Shown here piece by piece: positions 1 through 7,573 of a stretch of 21,849 nucleotides of DNA (the stretch's first letter is position 1; each line of letters opens with the position of its first letter). The DNA lies in assembly GCA_035518635.1 (NCBI GenBank), contig DATIXI010000042.1, forward strand, positions 1-21,849, in the 5' to 3' direction. A program made the position numbers and the translations under genes. Under the pieces are notes generated by a model. It was not told the DNA's origin and did not search any database. It saw nothing but the letters and a program-made list of their open reading frames with translations. Source of the DNA: AC-32 sp035518635 (lineage in GTDB: Bacteria; Actinomycetota; Thermoleophilia; Gaiellales; Gaiellaceae).

Positions 1-280
1 CGGTCGTCCCGCCCGGGGCGAACTTGTTGTCGACCACGTAGAGGTCAGAAGCGTTGTGCGTCCTGATCCGGGCGCTCCAGAACTTCGGCTCGTGCGACCT
101 GTTCTTCTGCGTCCCGGTCTCGGGCAGGAGCTGGAAGCCCCTCAGCTTGACCGGGTCGAAGAGCGACTTGGCATAGGTCGTGGTGGTCTGGCCCGAGGCC
201 GCCGTCGCGAGGACGTGCCCGACGTAGAGGCCGGCGCCCAGGACGGCGACGAGAAACGCGATGAGCCACTTTCTCTTCAT
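1..280 (-). CDS. secreted protein, possibly cupin-like, 3' part missing at window edge
   Basis: The gene runs leftward and is cut by the window start, so only about 93 N-terminal residues are visible. The ATG at 280 follows a strong purine-rich ribosome site (AAGGGGGAGCA). Residues 1-3 are basic (KRK), and a hydrophobic stretch at about residues 5-27 (LIAFLVAVLGAGLYVGHVLA) is a signal peptide or membrane anchor, so the product acts outside the membrane. The last visible residues (YVVDNKFAPGGTT) resemble the lead-in to the metal-binding motif of small cupins, but the motif itself would lie beyond the edge; the cupin call is therefore inference. It is divergent from the LuxR-type gene starting at 367 and shares the gap with its 20-base palindrome, so the two may be co-regulated. 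Confidence 0.6.
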   Translation of the reverse strand, partial: MKRKWLIAFLVAVLGAGLYVGHVLATAASGQTTTTYAKSLFDPVKLRGFQLLPETGTQKNRSHEPKFWSARIRTHNASDLYVVDNKFAPGGTT

Positions 281-337
281 TGCTCCCCCTTTGTCTCGGT
301 TCCTCGACGAAGCGTCCCGCGCGCGCGGACTGGAGTC

Positions 338-357
338 GATACGTCGATCGACGTATC
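338..357. promoter_or_regulatory. perfect 20-base palindrome between divergent genes (candidate operator)
   Basis: GATACGTCGATCGACGTATC is a perfect inverted repeat with no central gap. It ends 9 bases before the ATG at 367 and lies 58 bases upstream of the ATG at 280 on the other strand. Its length, symmetry and position between two divergent starts fit a dimeric regulator site, possibly for the adjacent LuxR-type protein. It is followed by TTTT, but a terminator so close to a start codon is less likely. Confidence 0.5.
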
Positions 358-366
358 TTTTGAGAC

Positions 367-1381
367 ATGCCGGCGCTCGCACGTGGCGATTCCGAGCGGA
401 TCCTCGCGTTCGTCGCAGAGGCCGAGAGCTTCGGCGGCGAGCACCCGTTCGAAGGCGAGTTCCTCACGCAACTTGCCCAACTCGTTCCGGCCGACTGGAT
501 CGACTTCCAGGAGGGCTGCTGCTGCACGGAGGGCATCGGGTGCGGCCTCTGCGGCCACCGTGACACCCGCCTGAAGTTCGAGCAGCCCAAGGAGTTCTTC
601 GACGGCCTGGACTGCCGCGCGGTGCCCGTCGACGAGAGCCCCGTGTTCAGGCACATCGATAGAGGGAGCGCCGCCGCGGTCAAGCTCTCAGACCGACTCG
701 GCCGGCGCGAGTTCCGCCGGACCGGCCTGTACGCCCCTCGCGTACAGGCCGTACGGGCTCGAGGACTCGCTCGGCATGCAGCTCGCCATGCCGCCGCGGT
801 CACATTCGAGGTACTTCTTCCTCCTCGACCGCTGCGGTCGCGATTTCAGCCGTCGAGACAGGGCAGTCCTCGACGTTCTGAACCCACACCTCGTGCGGCT
901 GTACCGGGCCGCGGAGAACCGACACCGTCTGGGCGCGGCGCTTGCGCTCCACGAGTCGGCGCACGCGGCCGTCGTCCTGCTCGAGGCCGGCGGTCGCGTG
1001 GCCTTTGCCAGCTCGACGGCGCGCGAGCTGCTCGACCACTACTTCGGCCGGAACGGGGCCGAGTTGCCGGAGGCGCTGGCGTCGTGGCTCAATGAGGGGC
1101 CAGGGTCGGCTGCCCGCGACCCGCTCCGGGTCGAACGCGGCGAACGGGCGCTGATCGTGGAGTCCGTCGACGGAGCGCTTCTGCTCGAGGAGCAGCGGAC
1201 GATGCCGCGGCTTACCGCACGTGAACGCGAGGTGCTCGAGCTCGTTGCGGATGGGAGCCCGAACGCGGAGATCGCCGAACGTCTCTGCGTCTCGGTCGGA
1301 ACCGTGCGAAAGCACCTCGACAACGTGTACGCGAAGCTCGGGGTCCACACGCGGACGGCCGCTGCTGCGTTCCTGCGCTGA
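367..1381 (+). pseudogene. LuxR-type transcriptional regulator, interrupted by a one-base frameshift
   Basis: Two reading frames together make one regulator of about 337 residues. The first frame runs from ATG 367 to about 735 and ends in a recognisable family segment (EFRRTGLYA). From about 737 the next frame continues it without loss (LAYRPYGLEDSLGM). The junction is a CCCC run at 734-737; with three Cs the frame would be restored. The C-terminal 60 residues are a LuxR helix-turn-helix (LTAREREVLELVADG, then AEIAERLCVSVGTVRKHLDN). The N-terminal part is a sensor-like domain containing a Cys cluster (C51-C53, C59, C62, H64). Without repair only a truncated sensor, or a product from an internal start near 776, would be made. 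It could be a true pseudogene or a sequencing error. It ends 3 bases before the end of the convergent stress-protein gene. Confidence 0.75.
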
Positions 1382-1384
1382 TCC

Positions 1385-1837
1385 CTAGTCGGCTACCGCG
1401 GCGGGAACACCCGTTCCGCGGACGACCAGCACCGGCCGCCTCGCCTCGTGCAGCACTCCGCGTGAGACGCTGCCCAGCAGCGCGCTCGCGAAGGCGCCGT
1501 GACCCCGCGAGCCGACCACGATCAGGTCGGCGTCGAGCGAGTCCGCGTACGCGACGATCTCGTCGACCGGGTCGCCGAGCAGCAGCTCGGTCTTCGTCTC
1601 GACCCCACGCTCGGCGGCGAGCGCCGCCGCCTCCTCGAGCGGCCGCCGGTCGTCCTCGTTCACCAGGTGCTCCTGCGCGGAGGACATGCCGAAGCCGCCG
1701 GTCGGCACCACGTCGACGAGAGGCACGACGTGCACGAACACGGTGTTGGCCCTCTGCTCCGACGCGAGGTCGAGGCCGAACTCGACCGCCTCGCGGGCGG
1801 AAGGCGAGCCGTCGGTTGCGATCACGATCGTGTTCAT
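1385..1837 (-). CDS. universal stress protein (UspA family)
   Basis: This 150-residue, single-domain protein is of normal length for the family. The ATG at 1837 has a good ribosome site (AAGGAGG, 5 bases upstream). The N-terminal strand IVIATDGS carries the ATP-contacting Asp9. The C-terminal nucleotide-binding motif G-2x-G-9x-G-S is intact (G109, G112, G122, S123), so it is expected to bind ATP in the cytoplasm. Such proteins help cells survive energy, oxygen or membrane stress, but the precise role cannot be read from sequence. It is divergent from the cation ATPase at 1968 with a 130-base shared gap, which suggests a link between the stress response and ion transport. It converges on the broken LuxR-type gene with 3 bases between the stop codons. 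Confidence 0.93.
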   Translation of the reverse strand: MNTIVIATDGSPSAREAVEFGLDLASEQRANTVFVHVVPLVDVVPTGGFGMSSAQEHLVNEDDRRPLEEAAALAAERGVETKTELLLGDPVDEIVAYADSLDADLIVVGSRGHGAFASALLGSVSRGVLHEARRPVLVVRGTGVPAAVAD

Positions 1838-1884
1838 CTCGTCCTCCTTCGTTGTCTGTGCCCATCGTCCGGGGGCGCTGCTGA

Positions 1885-1901
1885 TGCGGCATCGGGCCGC
1901 A
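1885..1901. promoter_or_regulatory. inverted repeat in the shared gap between usp and the cation ATPase
   Basis: TGCGGC and GCCGCA form a 6-base stem around ATCGG in the 130-base gap that must hold both divergent promoters. It could be an operator or a leader hairpin. GC-rich short repeats are frequent by chance here, so this is weak. Confidence 0.2.
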
Positions 1902-1967
1902 CGCCGATCGCCCGCGCGGCTTACTACGGATTCGGCCGCCGCCCCTCCGGCGGACGATCGAGGGGAC

Positions 1968-4754
1968 ATGGCCCAGCAGACGAACGGCCGTCCGCCCTCG
2001 GCAATCGGCGAGGGCCTCAGCGTCAGGCTGCACGAGCCTGCCGACCTGCTCCTGCGCCATCTGCGGACGACGAGGCAGGGCCTCTCGAGCCGCGAGGCCG
2101 AGCGGCGGCTGCTGACGGAAGGCCCCAACGAGCTCGCGCGCCCCGGCGGGCGGCGGTGGCCGGGCGAGCTGTTCCGCCAGCTGACGCATCCGCTCGCGCT
2201 GCTCCTCTGGGTCGCTGCCCTGCTGGCGCTCGTCGCCGGGACCGCCGTGCTCGCGGCCGCGATCGTCGGCGTGATCCTGCTCAACGCCGCCTTCGCGTTC
2301 CTGCAGGAGCGGCAGGCGGAGCGCGCCGTCGAGGCGCTCGCCAGCTACATGTCGCCGCACGCAAGCGTCCTCCGGGACGGGCGCCGTACGGTGATCGAGG
2401 CGCGCCTGCTCGTGCCCGGCGATCTCCTCCTGGTCGCTGAGGGCGACCGCATCTCGGCTGACGCGCGGCTGCTCGAGGGCGCGGTCGAGGTCGACGTCTC
2501 CACGCTCACCGGCGAGTCGGTCCCGGTCTCACGCTCGGCGGAGTTCGTGGACGCGGACGCTCCGCTGCTCGAGGCTCGCGATCTGGTCTTCAGCGGCAGC
2601 GCCTGTACGGGCGGAGAGGCGCGTGCGGTCGTCGTCGCCACCGGGATGCGCACGGAGCTCGGGCGGATCGCCGCGCTCTCGCAGCGCGTCCAGCGTGAGG
2701 AGAGCCCGCTCGAGGCGCAGGTGAAGCGCGTGGCCTGGTTGATCGCGGTCGTCTCGGTGGCGGCAGGCCTCGTCTTCTTCCCGCTCGGCGCGCTCGTCGC
2801 AGGCCTGCCGCCCACCGACGCGCTCACGTTCGCGATCGGGCTGATCGTCGCGAACGTCCCCGAGGGCCTGCTGCCGACGATCACGCTCGCCCTGGCGGTG
2901 GGGGTCCGGGTGCTGGCCCGTTCCGGCGCGATCGTGAAGCGGCTGAGCGCGGTGGAGACGCTCGGCTCGACGACCGTCATCTGCACCGACAAGACGGGGA
3001 CGCTGACCGAGAACCGCATGGAAGCGACTGCCGTCTGGACGGACGCCGGTGAGCGGGAGTTCGGCGAAGCGTGTGTGCCGGGCCCGGCCGAGGCGAGGCT
3101 GGCGGAGGCAATCGCTGCCTGCAACAACGCCGAGGTCGGGCCCGACGCCGGTGACCCCACGGAGCTCGCGCTGCTCCAGGCCGCCGCCTGGCTCGGTGCG
3201 GACGTGACGCTGGCCACGCGCGAGGCCTCGAGGAGGAAGGAGTTCCACTTCGACGCTGCGCTGCGAGTGATGTCGACGGTCGACGAGTTGCCCGACGGCC
3301 TCCACGTCCATCTGAAGGGCGCGCCGGAGGAAGTTCTGTCCCGCTGCACGTCGACCCTCGACGCCGAAGGCGCCGAGCGGCCGCTGACGACGGCCGAGCG
3401 CGAGGCGACCCTCGCGCGCGGAGAGCGATGGGCGAGCGAGGGGCTGCGCATCCTGGCGGCCGCGGAAGCGCGCCTGCCGGCCGGTGCTCCGCTGCCCGAG
3501 GGCCGCGAGGAGGTCGAGCAGGGGCTCGTCTTTCTCGGGCTCGTGGCGCTGTTCGACCCGCCGCGCCCGGAGGTGGCCGAGGCCGTCGCCCGGTGCTACG
3601 GGGCCGGCATCCGCGTGATCGTGATCACCGGGGACGCCGGCCCGACGGCGGTCGCGGTGGCCCGCAAGATCGGGATCGTCGGCGACGGCGTCCGCCTCGT
3701 AGCGGGGCGGGAGCTCGATCGACTGAGCGACGCGGCTCTCGACGAGCTGCTCCGCAACCAGACGGCGATCGTGTTCGCACGCAGCTCACCGGAGGCGAAG
3801 CTCCGCATCGCGGACGCCCTCCGCGACCGCGGCGAGGTCGTCGCGATGACCGGCGACGGCGTGAACGACGCCCCTGCGTTGCGGCGGGCCGACATCGGAG
3901 TCGCAATGGGGCGGAGCGGAACCGAGGTCGCGCGCCAGGCCTCCACGATGGTTCTCACCGACGACAACTTCGCCACGATCGTCGTCGCCGTCGAGGCTGG
4001 ACGCCGCGTCTTCGACAACGTCCGCAAGTTCATCCTCTATATCTTTGCCCACGCGACCCCCGAGGTCGTCCCGTTCCTCGTCTTCGCGCTCTCGGGTGGG
4101 GCGGTGCCGCTGCCGCTGACTGTGCTCCAGATCCTGGCCATCGACCTCGGGACGGAGACGCTGCCCGCGCTCGCTCTCGGTCGAGAGCCGGCCGAGCCCG
4201 GCCTCATGGACAGGCCGCCCCGAACCCGTCGCGAAGGCGTGATCAGCGCAGAGCTGCTCACACGGGCCTGGGGGTTCCTGGGCGGCATCTCGGCGGGCCT
4301 CGTCCTCAGCGGGTTCTTCTTCGTCCTGCTGCAGGCCGGCTGGTCGCCGGGGGACTCCGTCGCCGTCGGGAGCTCGCTCCATCACGCCTATCTCCAGGCG
4401 ACGACCATGACGTTCGCCGGGATCGTCGCCTGCCAGGTGGGGACCGCGTTCGCCGCGCGCACCTCGACGGCGTCGCTCCGGTCAGTGGGTCTCTGGTCGA
4501 ACCCGTTGCTCCTCTGGGGCATCGCGTTCGAGCTCATGTTCACGGCTGCTCTGCTGTACGTGCCGCCGTTCCAGCTCGTCTTCGGGACGCGGGCGCTGGC
4601 GCCCTCCAGCCTCCTCATCCTGGCGACGTTCCCGCTGATCGTCTGGGGAGCCGACGAGCTCCGCCGCTGGTATCGGCGACGATCAGCGGCCGAGCAGGAT
4701 CGCCTGCAGCAGGGCCATCGCCGCGGCCGACCCGCCGAGCCACAGGACGAGTGA
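1968..4754 (+). CDS. P2-type cation-transporting ATPase, Na,K/H,K-ATPase-like branch
   Basis: This 928-residue membrane pump couples ATP hydrolysis to cation transport. The ATG at 1968 is preceded by GAGGGG at close spacing and begins the cation-ATPase N-terminal domain. In order: actuator TGES at 181-184, M4 motif PEGL at 298-301 within VANVPEGLL, phosphorylated Asp341 in DKTGT, nucleotide-binding Lys450 in KGAPEE, and hinge GDGVND at 629-634. The M5 (H695-A-T-P-E699) and M6 (D726-L-G-T-E730) segments resemble Na,K/H,K-ATPase more than SERCA pumps. Compared with Na,K-ATPase, the Asn of the M5 SNIPE motif is Ala here and the second M6 Asp is Glu, so ion choice is unclear (Na, K, H or Ca). Six C-terminal helices complete the pump. 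The last 72 bases overlap the convergent ZIP gene. Confidence 0.92.
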   Translation: MAQQTNGRPPSAIGEGLSVRLHEPADLLLRHLRTTRQGLSSREAERRLLTEGPNELARPGGRRWPGELFRQLTHPLALLLWVAALLALVAGTAVLAAAIVGVILLNAAFAFLQERQAERAVEALASYMSPHASVLRDGRRTVIEARLLVPGDLLLVAEGDRISADARLLEGAVEVDVSTLTGESVPVSRSAEFVDADAPLLEARDLVFSGSACTGGEARAVVVATGMRTELGRIAALSQRVQREESPLEAQVKRVAWLIAVVSVAAGLVFFPLGALVAGLPPTDALTFAIGLIVANVPEGLLPTITLALAVGVRVLARSGAIVKRLSAVETLGSTTVICTDKTGTLTENRMEATAVWTDAGEREFGEACVPGPAEARLAEAIAACNNAEVGPDAGDPTELALLQAAAWLGADVTLATREASRRKEFHFDAALRVMSTVDELPDGLHVHLKGAPEEVLSRCTSTLDAEGAERPLTTAEREATLARGERWASEGLRILAAAEARLPAGAPLPEGREEVEQGLVFLGLVALFDPPRPEVAEAVARCYGAGIRVIVITGDAGPTAVAVARKIGIVGDGVRLVAGRELDRLSDAALDELLRNQTAIVFARSSPEAKLRIADALRDRGEVVAMTGDGVNDAPALRRADIGVAMGRSGTEVARQASTMVLTDDNFATIVVAVEAGRRVFDNVRKFILYIFAHATPEVVPFLVFALSGGAVPLPLTVLQILAIDLGTETLPALALGREPAEPGLMDRPPRTRREGVISAELLTRAWGFLGGISAGLVLSGFFFVLLQAGWSPGDSVAVGSSLHHAYLQATTMTFAGIVACQVGTAFAARTSTASLRSVGLWSNPLLLWGIAFELMFTAALLYVPPFQLVFGTRALAPSSLLILATFPLIVWGADELRRWYRRRSAAEQDRLQQGHRRGRPAEPQDE

Positions 4755-5426
4755 CCGGATGTCCAGCTCGGCCCGCGCGTCGGGGACGAGCTCCGCGAGG
4801 ACGAGCCAGATCATCGCGCCTCCGGCGAAGCCCAGCCCGACCGGGAGAAACGGGCCGAACGTCTCCACGAAGAGGTACGCGAACGGAGCCACGAGGGGTT
4901 GCGGGAGGCTGGAGAAGATGCTCCAGCCGGCCGCGGCGCGGACGGACGACCCGCGCGGCACGAGCACGAGGCTGATCGCGAGGCCCTCCGGGATGTTGTG
5001 GATCGCGATCGCGATCGTGATCACGATCCCGAGCTCCACGCCGCCGCCGTAGGAGACGCCGACCCCCACGCCCTCCGCGAACGAGTGCAGCGTCATCACG
5101 GTGACGATCAGGATTGCCTTCTTCGCGTCGTGGGCGTTGAGGTTTCCGAAGCGAAGGTCATCCCGGCCCTCGAGGGCGCGATGGGTTGCGGCAATGAAGA
5201 TCGCCCCCAGGGCCGCGCCGGCGAACACCCGACCGACGCCACGGATCACCCCTTCGATCAGGAGCGCGCCGCTGGCCGAGAGCATGATTCCGGCCGCGAT
5301 CGCGTTAGAGACGCCGAGCCACCGGCGGCTCATGTCCCGAACGAAGACGAACGGCAGCGCGCCGAGCCCGGTCGCCAGAGCCGTCGCGAGGGCCGCGAGG
5401 GTGACGGCGATCACTCCGGCGCTCAC
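4683..5426 (-). CDS. ZIP family divalent metal transporter
   Basis: This 247-residue integral membrane protein has about eight hydrophobic helices, normal for bacterial ZIP proteins, which carry Zn, Fe or Mn into the cytoplasm. The two metal-binding helices are clear: HSFAEG (H114, E118) and HNIPEG (H143, N144, E147). The His-rich loop typical of eukaryotic members is absent. The start is GTG at 5426, giving an N-terminus that immediately enters helix 1 (ATGLGALPFVFV); no strong ribosome site is visible. A perfect 14-base palindrome lies 8 bases upstream and may be the operator of a metal-responsive repressor. The 3' end overlaps that of the cation ATPase by 72 bases, tail to tail. The metal cannot be told from sequence alone. 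Confidence 0.92.
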   Translation of the reverse strand: MSAGVIAVTLAALATALATGLGALPFVFVRDMSRRWLGVSNAIAAGIMLSASGALLIEGVIRGVGRVFAGAALGAIFIAATHRALEGRDDLRFGNLNAHDAKKAILIVTVMTLHSFAEGVGVGVSYGGGVELGIVITIAIAIHNIPEGLAISLVLVPRGSSVRAAAGWSIFSSLPQPLVAPFAYLFVETFGPFLPVGLGFAGGAMIWLVLAELVPDARAELDIRSLVLWLGGSAAAMALLQAILLGR

Positions 5427-5434
5427 GGAAGGCG

Positions 5435-5448
5435 AACGCTATAGCGTT
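5435..5448. promoter_or_regulatory. 14-base perfect palindrome upstream of the ZIP gene (candidate metalloregulator operator)
   Basis: AACGCTATAGCGTT is a perfect inverted repeat lying 8 bases upstream of the ZIP GTG and 24 bases downstream of the PilX-like stop. The centre TATAGC could also serve as part of a -10 element. No T run follows in the minus direction, so it is a poor terminator for the upstream gene; an operator is the better reading. Confidence 0.4.
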
Positions 5449-5472
5449 TTGGCCTGAAGGCCTCTGCGCGGG

Positions 5473-7515
5473 CTAGCCGGAGACCGTGCCGATCTTCAGG
5501 TCCCACTGCCCGGACGTCGCCGGGTTCGTGTACTTCTGCCCGCCGGTGAGGTTGGTGAGCGTCGGGTACGGGTAGTACGTCGGCCAGCCGGAGGCGTCGG
5601 ACGGGAGCGTGATCGTGTTGCAGATCACCGGGCCGCTGTCGCGGAACATCTGGTGGATCAGGCAGTCGCCCTTCGAGTAGAGGACGCCCTGGAAGCCGGC
5701 GGGCAGGTACCCGTTCGGGCAGGCCGTCGTGCCGGTCGGGGGGCCGCAGGTCGTGTGTCCCTGGTCGTACTCGGCGGTGCCGGTGTACATCGACAGCAGC
5801 ACCAGCATGTCCTGCGAGGGGTCCCAGTTGCTCATGTTGCCGTAGCAGCTGGAGTTGAGGTCGGTGCCCGAGCCGCCGGCGCAGACGACGGCGTCGATCT
5901 CGGCCGCGCCGCCCGAGAAGATGTCCCCACGGCCGTGGTAGTGGACGACCTCGCCGTCCTCGTCGAAGCGGAAGTTCCCGTCGACGAAGATCGTTCCGTA
6001 GATCGTCATGTCGTGCGTGGTGTGGTTCCAGGAGAGCTCGCCGACGCGGACGCCGTTCTCGACCACCTTGCACGTGTAGTCGGCGTTGTTCGGGGCCATC
6101 TCGCCGTTGACCGGGATGCTGTCGTTCGGCCCGGTCGTCGTGCCCGCGTCGTTGTCGAACGTCGGTGGCGTGCCGGTCGACGTCGTGCACGGATACTTCG
6201 GACCCGGCTTCGCGTGAGCCCACCAGTAGGTGAAGTCCACCTGGGGCATCGTCTGGTTCTGCGCCGAGGACGAGATGTTGCCCGCGTAGACCTTGTCCGC
6301 GTTGGTGCACGGCGTGTGGGCCGTGTTGGCGTTGTACTTGCACGTGCCGTTCACGTTCGCCGACTGAATGGGCGAGCCCGAGGTGCCGATCGCGTTCGTG
6401 TCGTTGGTGTAGGTGACCTGGATCGTGATGTAGTCGACGCTCGCGGTGGCCGCGGTCGAGCCCGCCTTGGCGGCGAACTTGAGGCCGAAGTTCGCGTTGT
6501 TGACGTCCGAGGCGGTCCAGGTCGTGCCCCAGAGGTCCGACGCGGTGCCGTAGGTCTTGGTGGTGTTGCTGGTGCTCCACGTGCCGCTGACGGCCTTGTT
6601 CGAGCCGACCGCCGAGCCGGCCTTCAGCAGCTGGACGGTTGCATCCTGCAGGGTGTTCGAGGTGCTCGCCTTGCGGATCACGCTCGCCGTGATGCCCTTA
6701 ATGATTGCGCTCGAGGGGATGCTGAAGCCGAAGCCGGTCGCGGAGAGCGAAGCGCCGGTGCTGTTCGCGGAGACCGCGTTCGTCGCGTAGACGCTGTTGC
6801 TCGTGAAGACGTTGTTCGAGTTCGTCCAGCCGGAGGCGACCGTCGGCGCGGTCGCGGCGGTCGACGTATCAGGGCCGGTGATGATCACGTTCCCGCCGAC
6901 GTCTACGCTCGTGCCCGAGCCGGTGATCGTGGCGCCGTTCGTGAGGCAGAGGTCGCCGCGCGTCGAGACGGGCGCGGGCCAGTTGACGGTGTCGATCGTC
7001 AGGCACGGCGTGGTGGCGTCCTGGTAGAAGCGGCTCCAGGCGATCCCGGTCGAGGTCGCGTTCAGGCCGAGGACCTGGACGCTCTGCTTGAGCGTGCGCC
7101 TGACGTTGCTGAGCGCTCCGGTCGGGCTGCGCACCGAGCCGATCGAGGTGATCGTCCAGACGTAGTTCGAGTCGATGGTGCCCGAGTACGTGGCCGACCC
7201 GCCCTCGAACGAGGCCACGGTCTGCGGCAGGAGGGTGGAGACCGTCGGGTTCGAGGCGTTCTCGAGGATCGAGAGCGCGTCGTTGAGCCCGGCCTCGGCG
7301 AACGCGTAGGCCTTCTGGTCGGAGCTGCTGCGCGACGCGGTGCGCGCGCTCGAGCTCGTGAAGTAGACGATCGTCGTCCCGGAGATCGCGAGCACGGTCA
7401 TGATCCCGAGCGCCATCACCAGCGCGAGGCCGCGCTCGTCGCGGAGCCGGCGAAGAACCGGAAGCTGGTGTCGCGCTCGCCCGCACGCGCGCGCGAATGA
7501 GATGAAGCGCCGCAT
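5473..7515 (-). CDS. PilX-like type IV pilus-assembly protein with a long beta-rich C-terminus
   Basis: The product is 680 residues, much longer than ordinary PilX. The N-terminus has a basic region, then RDERGLALVMALG and a hydrophobic helix at about 29-52, then SSSARTASRSSSDQKAYAFAEAGLNDAL, the pattern of PilX N-terminal domains and pilus minor components. Residues about 217-371 form a Thr/Ser/Asn-rich segment with repeating strand motifs (FGFSIP, DLWGTTWTASDVN, VDYITIQVTYT), like lectin-type beta-sandwich domains of phage and surface proteins. The remainder (about 380-680) is Cys-containing and rich in aromatic residues. ATG 7515 is chosen because it directly precedes the PilX-type N-terminus; the ribosome site is weak. 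No other pilus gene is in the window. Likely surface-exposed; the function in adhesion or secretion is inferred. Confidence 0.75.
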   Translation of the reverse strand: MRRFISFARACGRARHQLPVLRRLRDERGLALVMALGIMTVLAISGTTIVYFTSSSARTASRSSSDQKAYAFAEAGLNDALSILENASNPTVSTLLPQTVASFEGGSATYSGTIDSNYVWTITSIGSVRSPTGALSNVRRTLKQSVQVLGLNATSTGIAWSRFYQDATTPCLTIDTVNWPAPVSTRGDLCLTNGATITGSGTSVDVGGNVIITGPDTSTAATAPTVASGWTNSNNVFTSNSVYATNAVSANSTGASLSATGFGFSIPSSAIIKGITASVIRKASTSNTLQDATVQLLKAGSAVGSNKAVSGTWSTSNTTKTYGTASDLWGTTWTASDVNNANFGLKFAAKAGSTAATASVDYITIQVTYTNDTNAIGTSGSPIQSANVNGTCKYNANTAHTPCTNADKVYAGNISSSAQNQTMPQVDFTYWWAHAKPGPKYPCTTSTGTPPTFDNDAGTTTGPNDSIPVNGEMAPNNADYTCKVVENGVRVGELSWNHTTHDMTIYGTIFVDGNFRFDEDGEVVHYHGRGDIFSGGAAEIDAVVCAGGSGTDLNSSCYGNMSNWDPSQDMLVLLSMYTGTAEYDQGHTTCGPPTGTTACPNGYLPAGFQGVLYSKGDCLIHQMFRDSGPVICNTITLPSDASGWPTYYPYPTLTNLTGGQKYTNPATSGQWDLKIGTVSG

Positions 7516-7573
7516 TCGCCACCGATATCGGCGCGGCGTTCGGGCGGCTGCGTAGCTCGGACGAGTGAGCGGC

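Noticed and set aside
5001..5028. Repeating GATCGC-type pattern on both strands
   Set aside because: It is the codon repetition for Ile-Ala-Ile-Ala-Ile in the metal-binding helix of the ZIP gene, not a regulatory repeat.
5447..5450. Intrinsic terminator formed by AACGCTATAGCGTT followed by TTTT
   Set aside because: The T run lies on the plus strand, where no gene ends; both flanking genes run leftward, so an operator is more sensible.
5653..7500. Long open frame on the plus strand opposite the PilX-like gene
   Set aside because: Its translation is Arg/Val/Asp-rich with no hydrophobic core or domain, the usual mirror image of a GC-rich gene; the minus strand has a clear pilin-type N-terminus.
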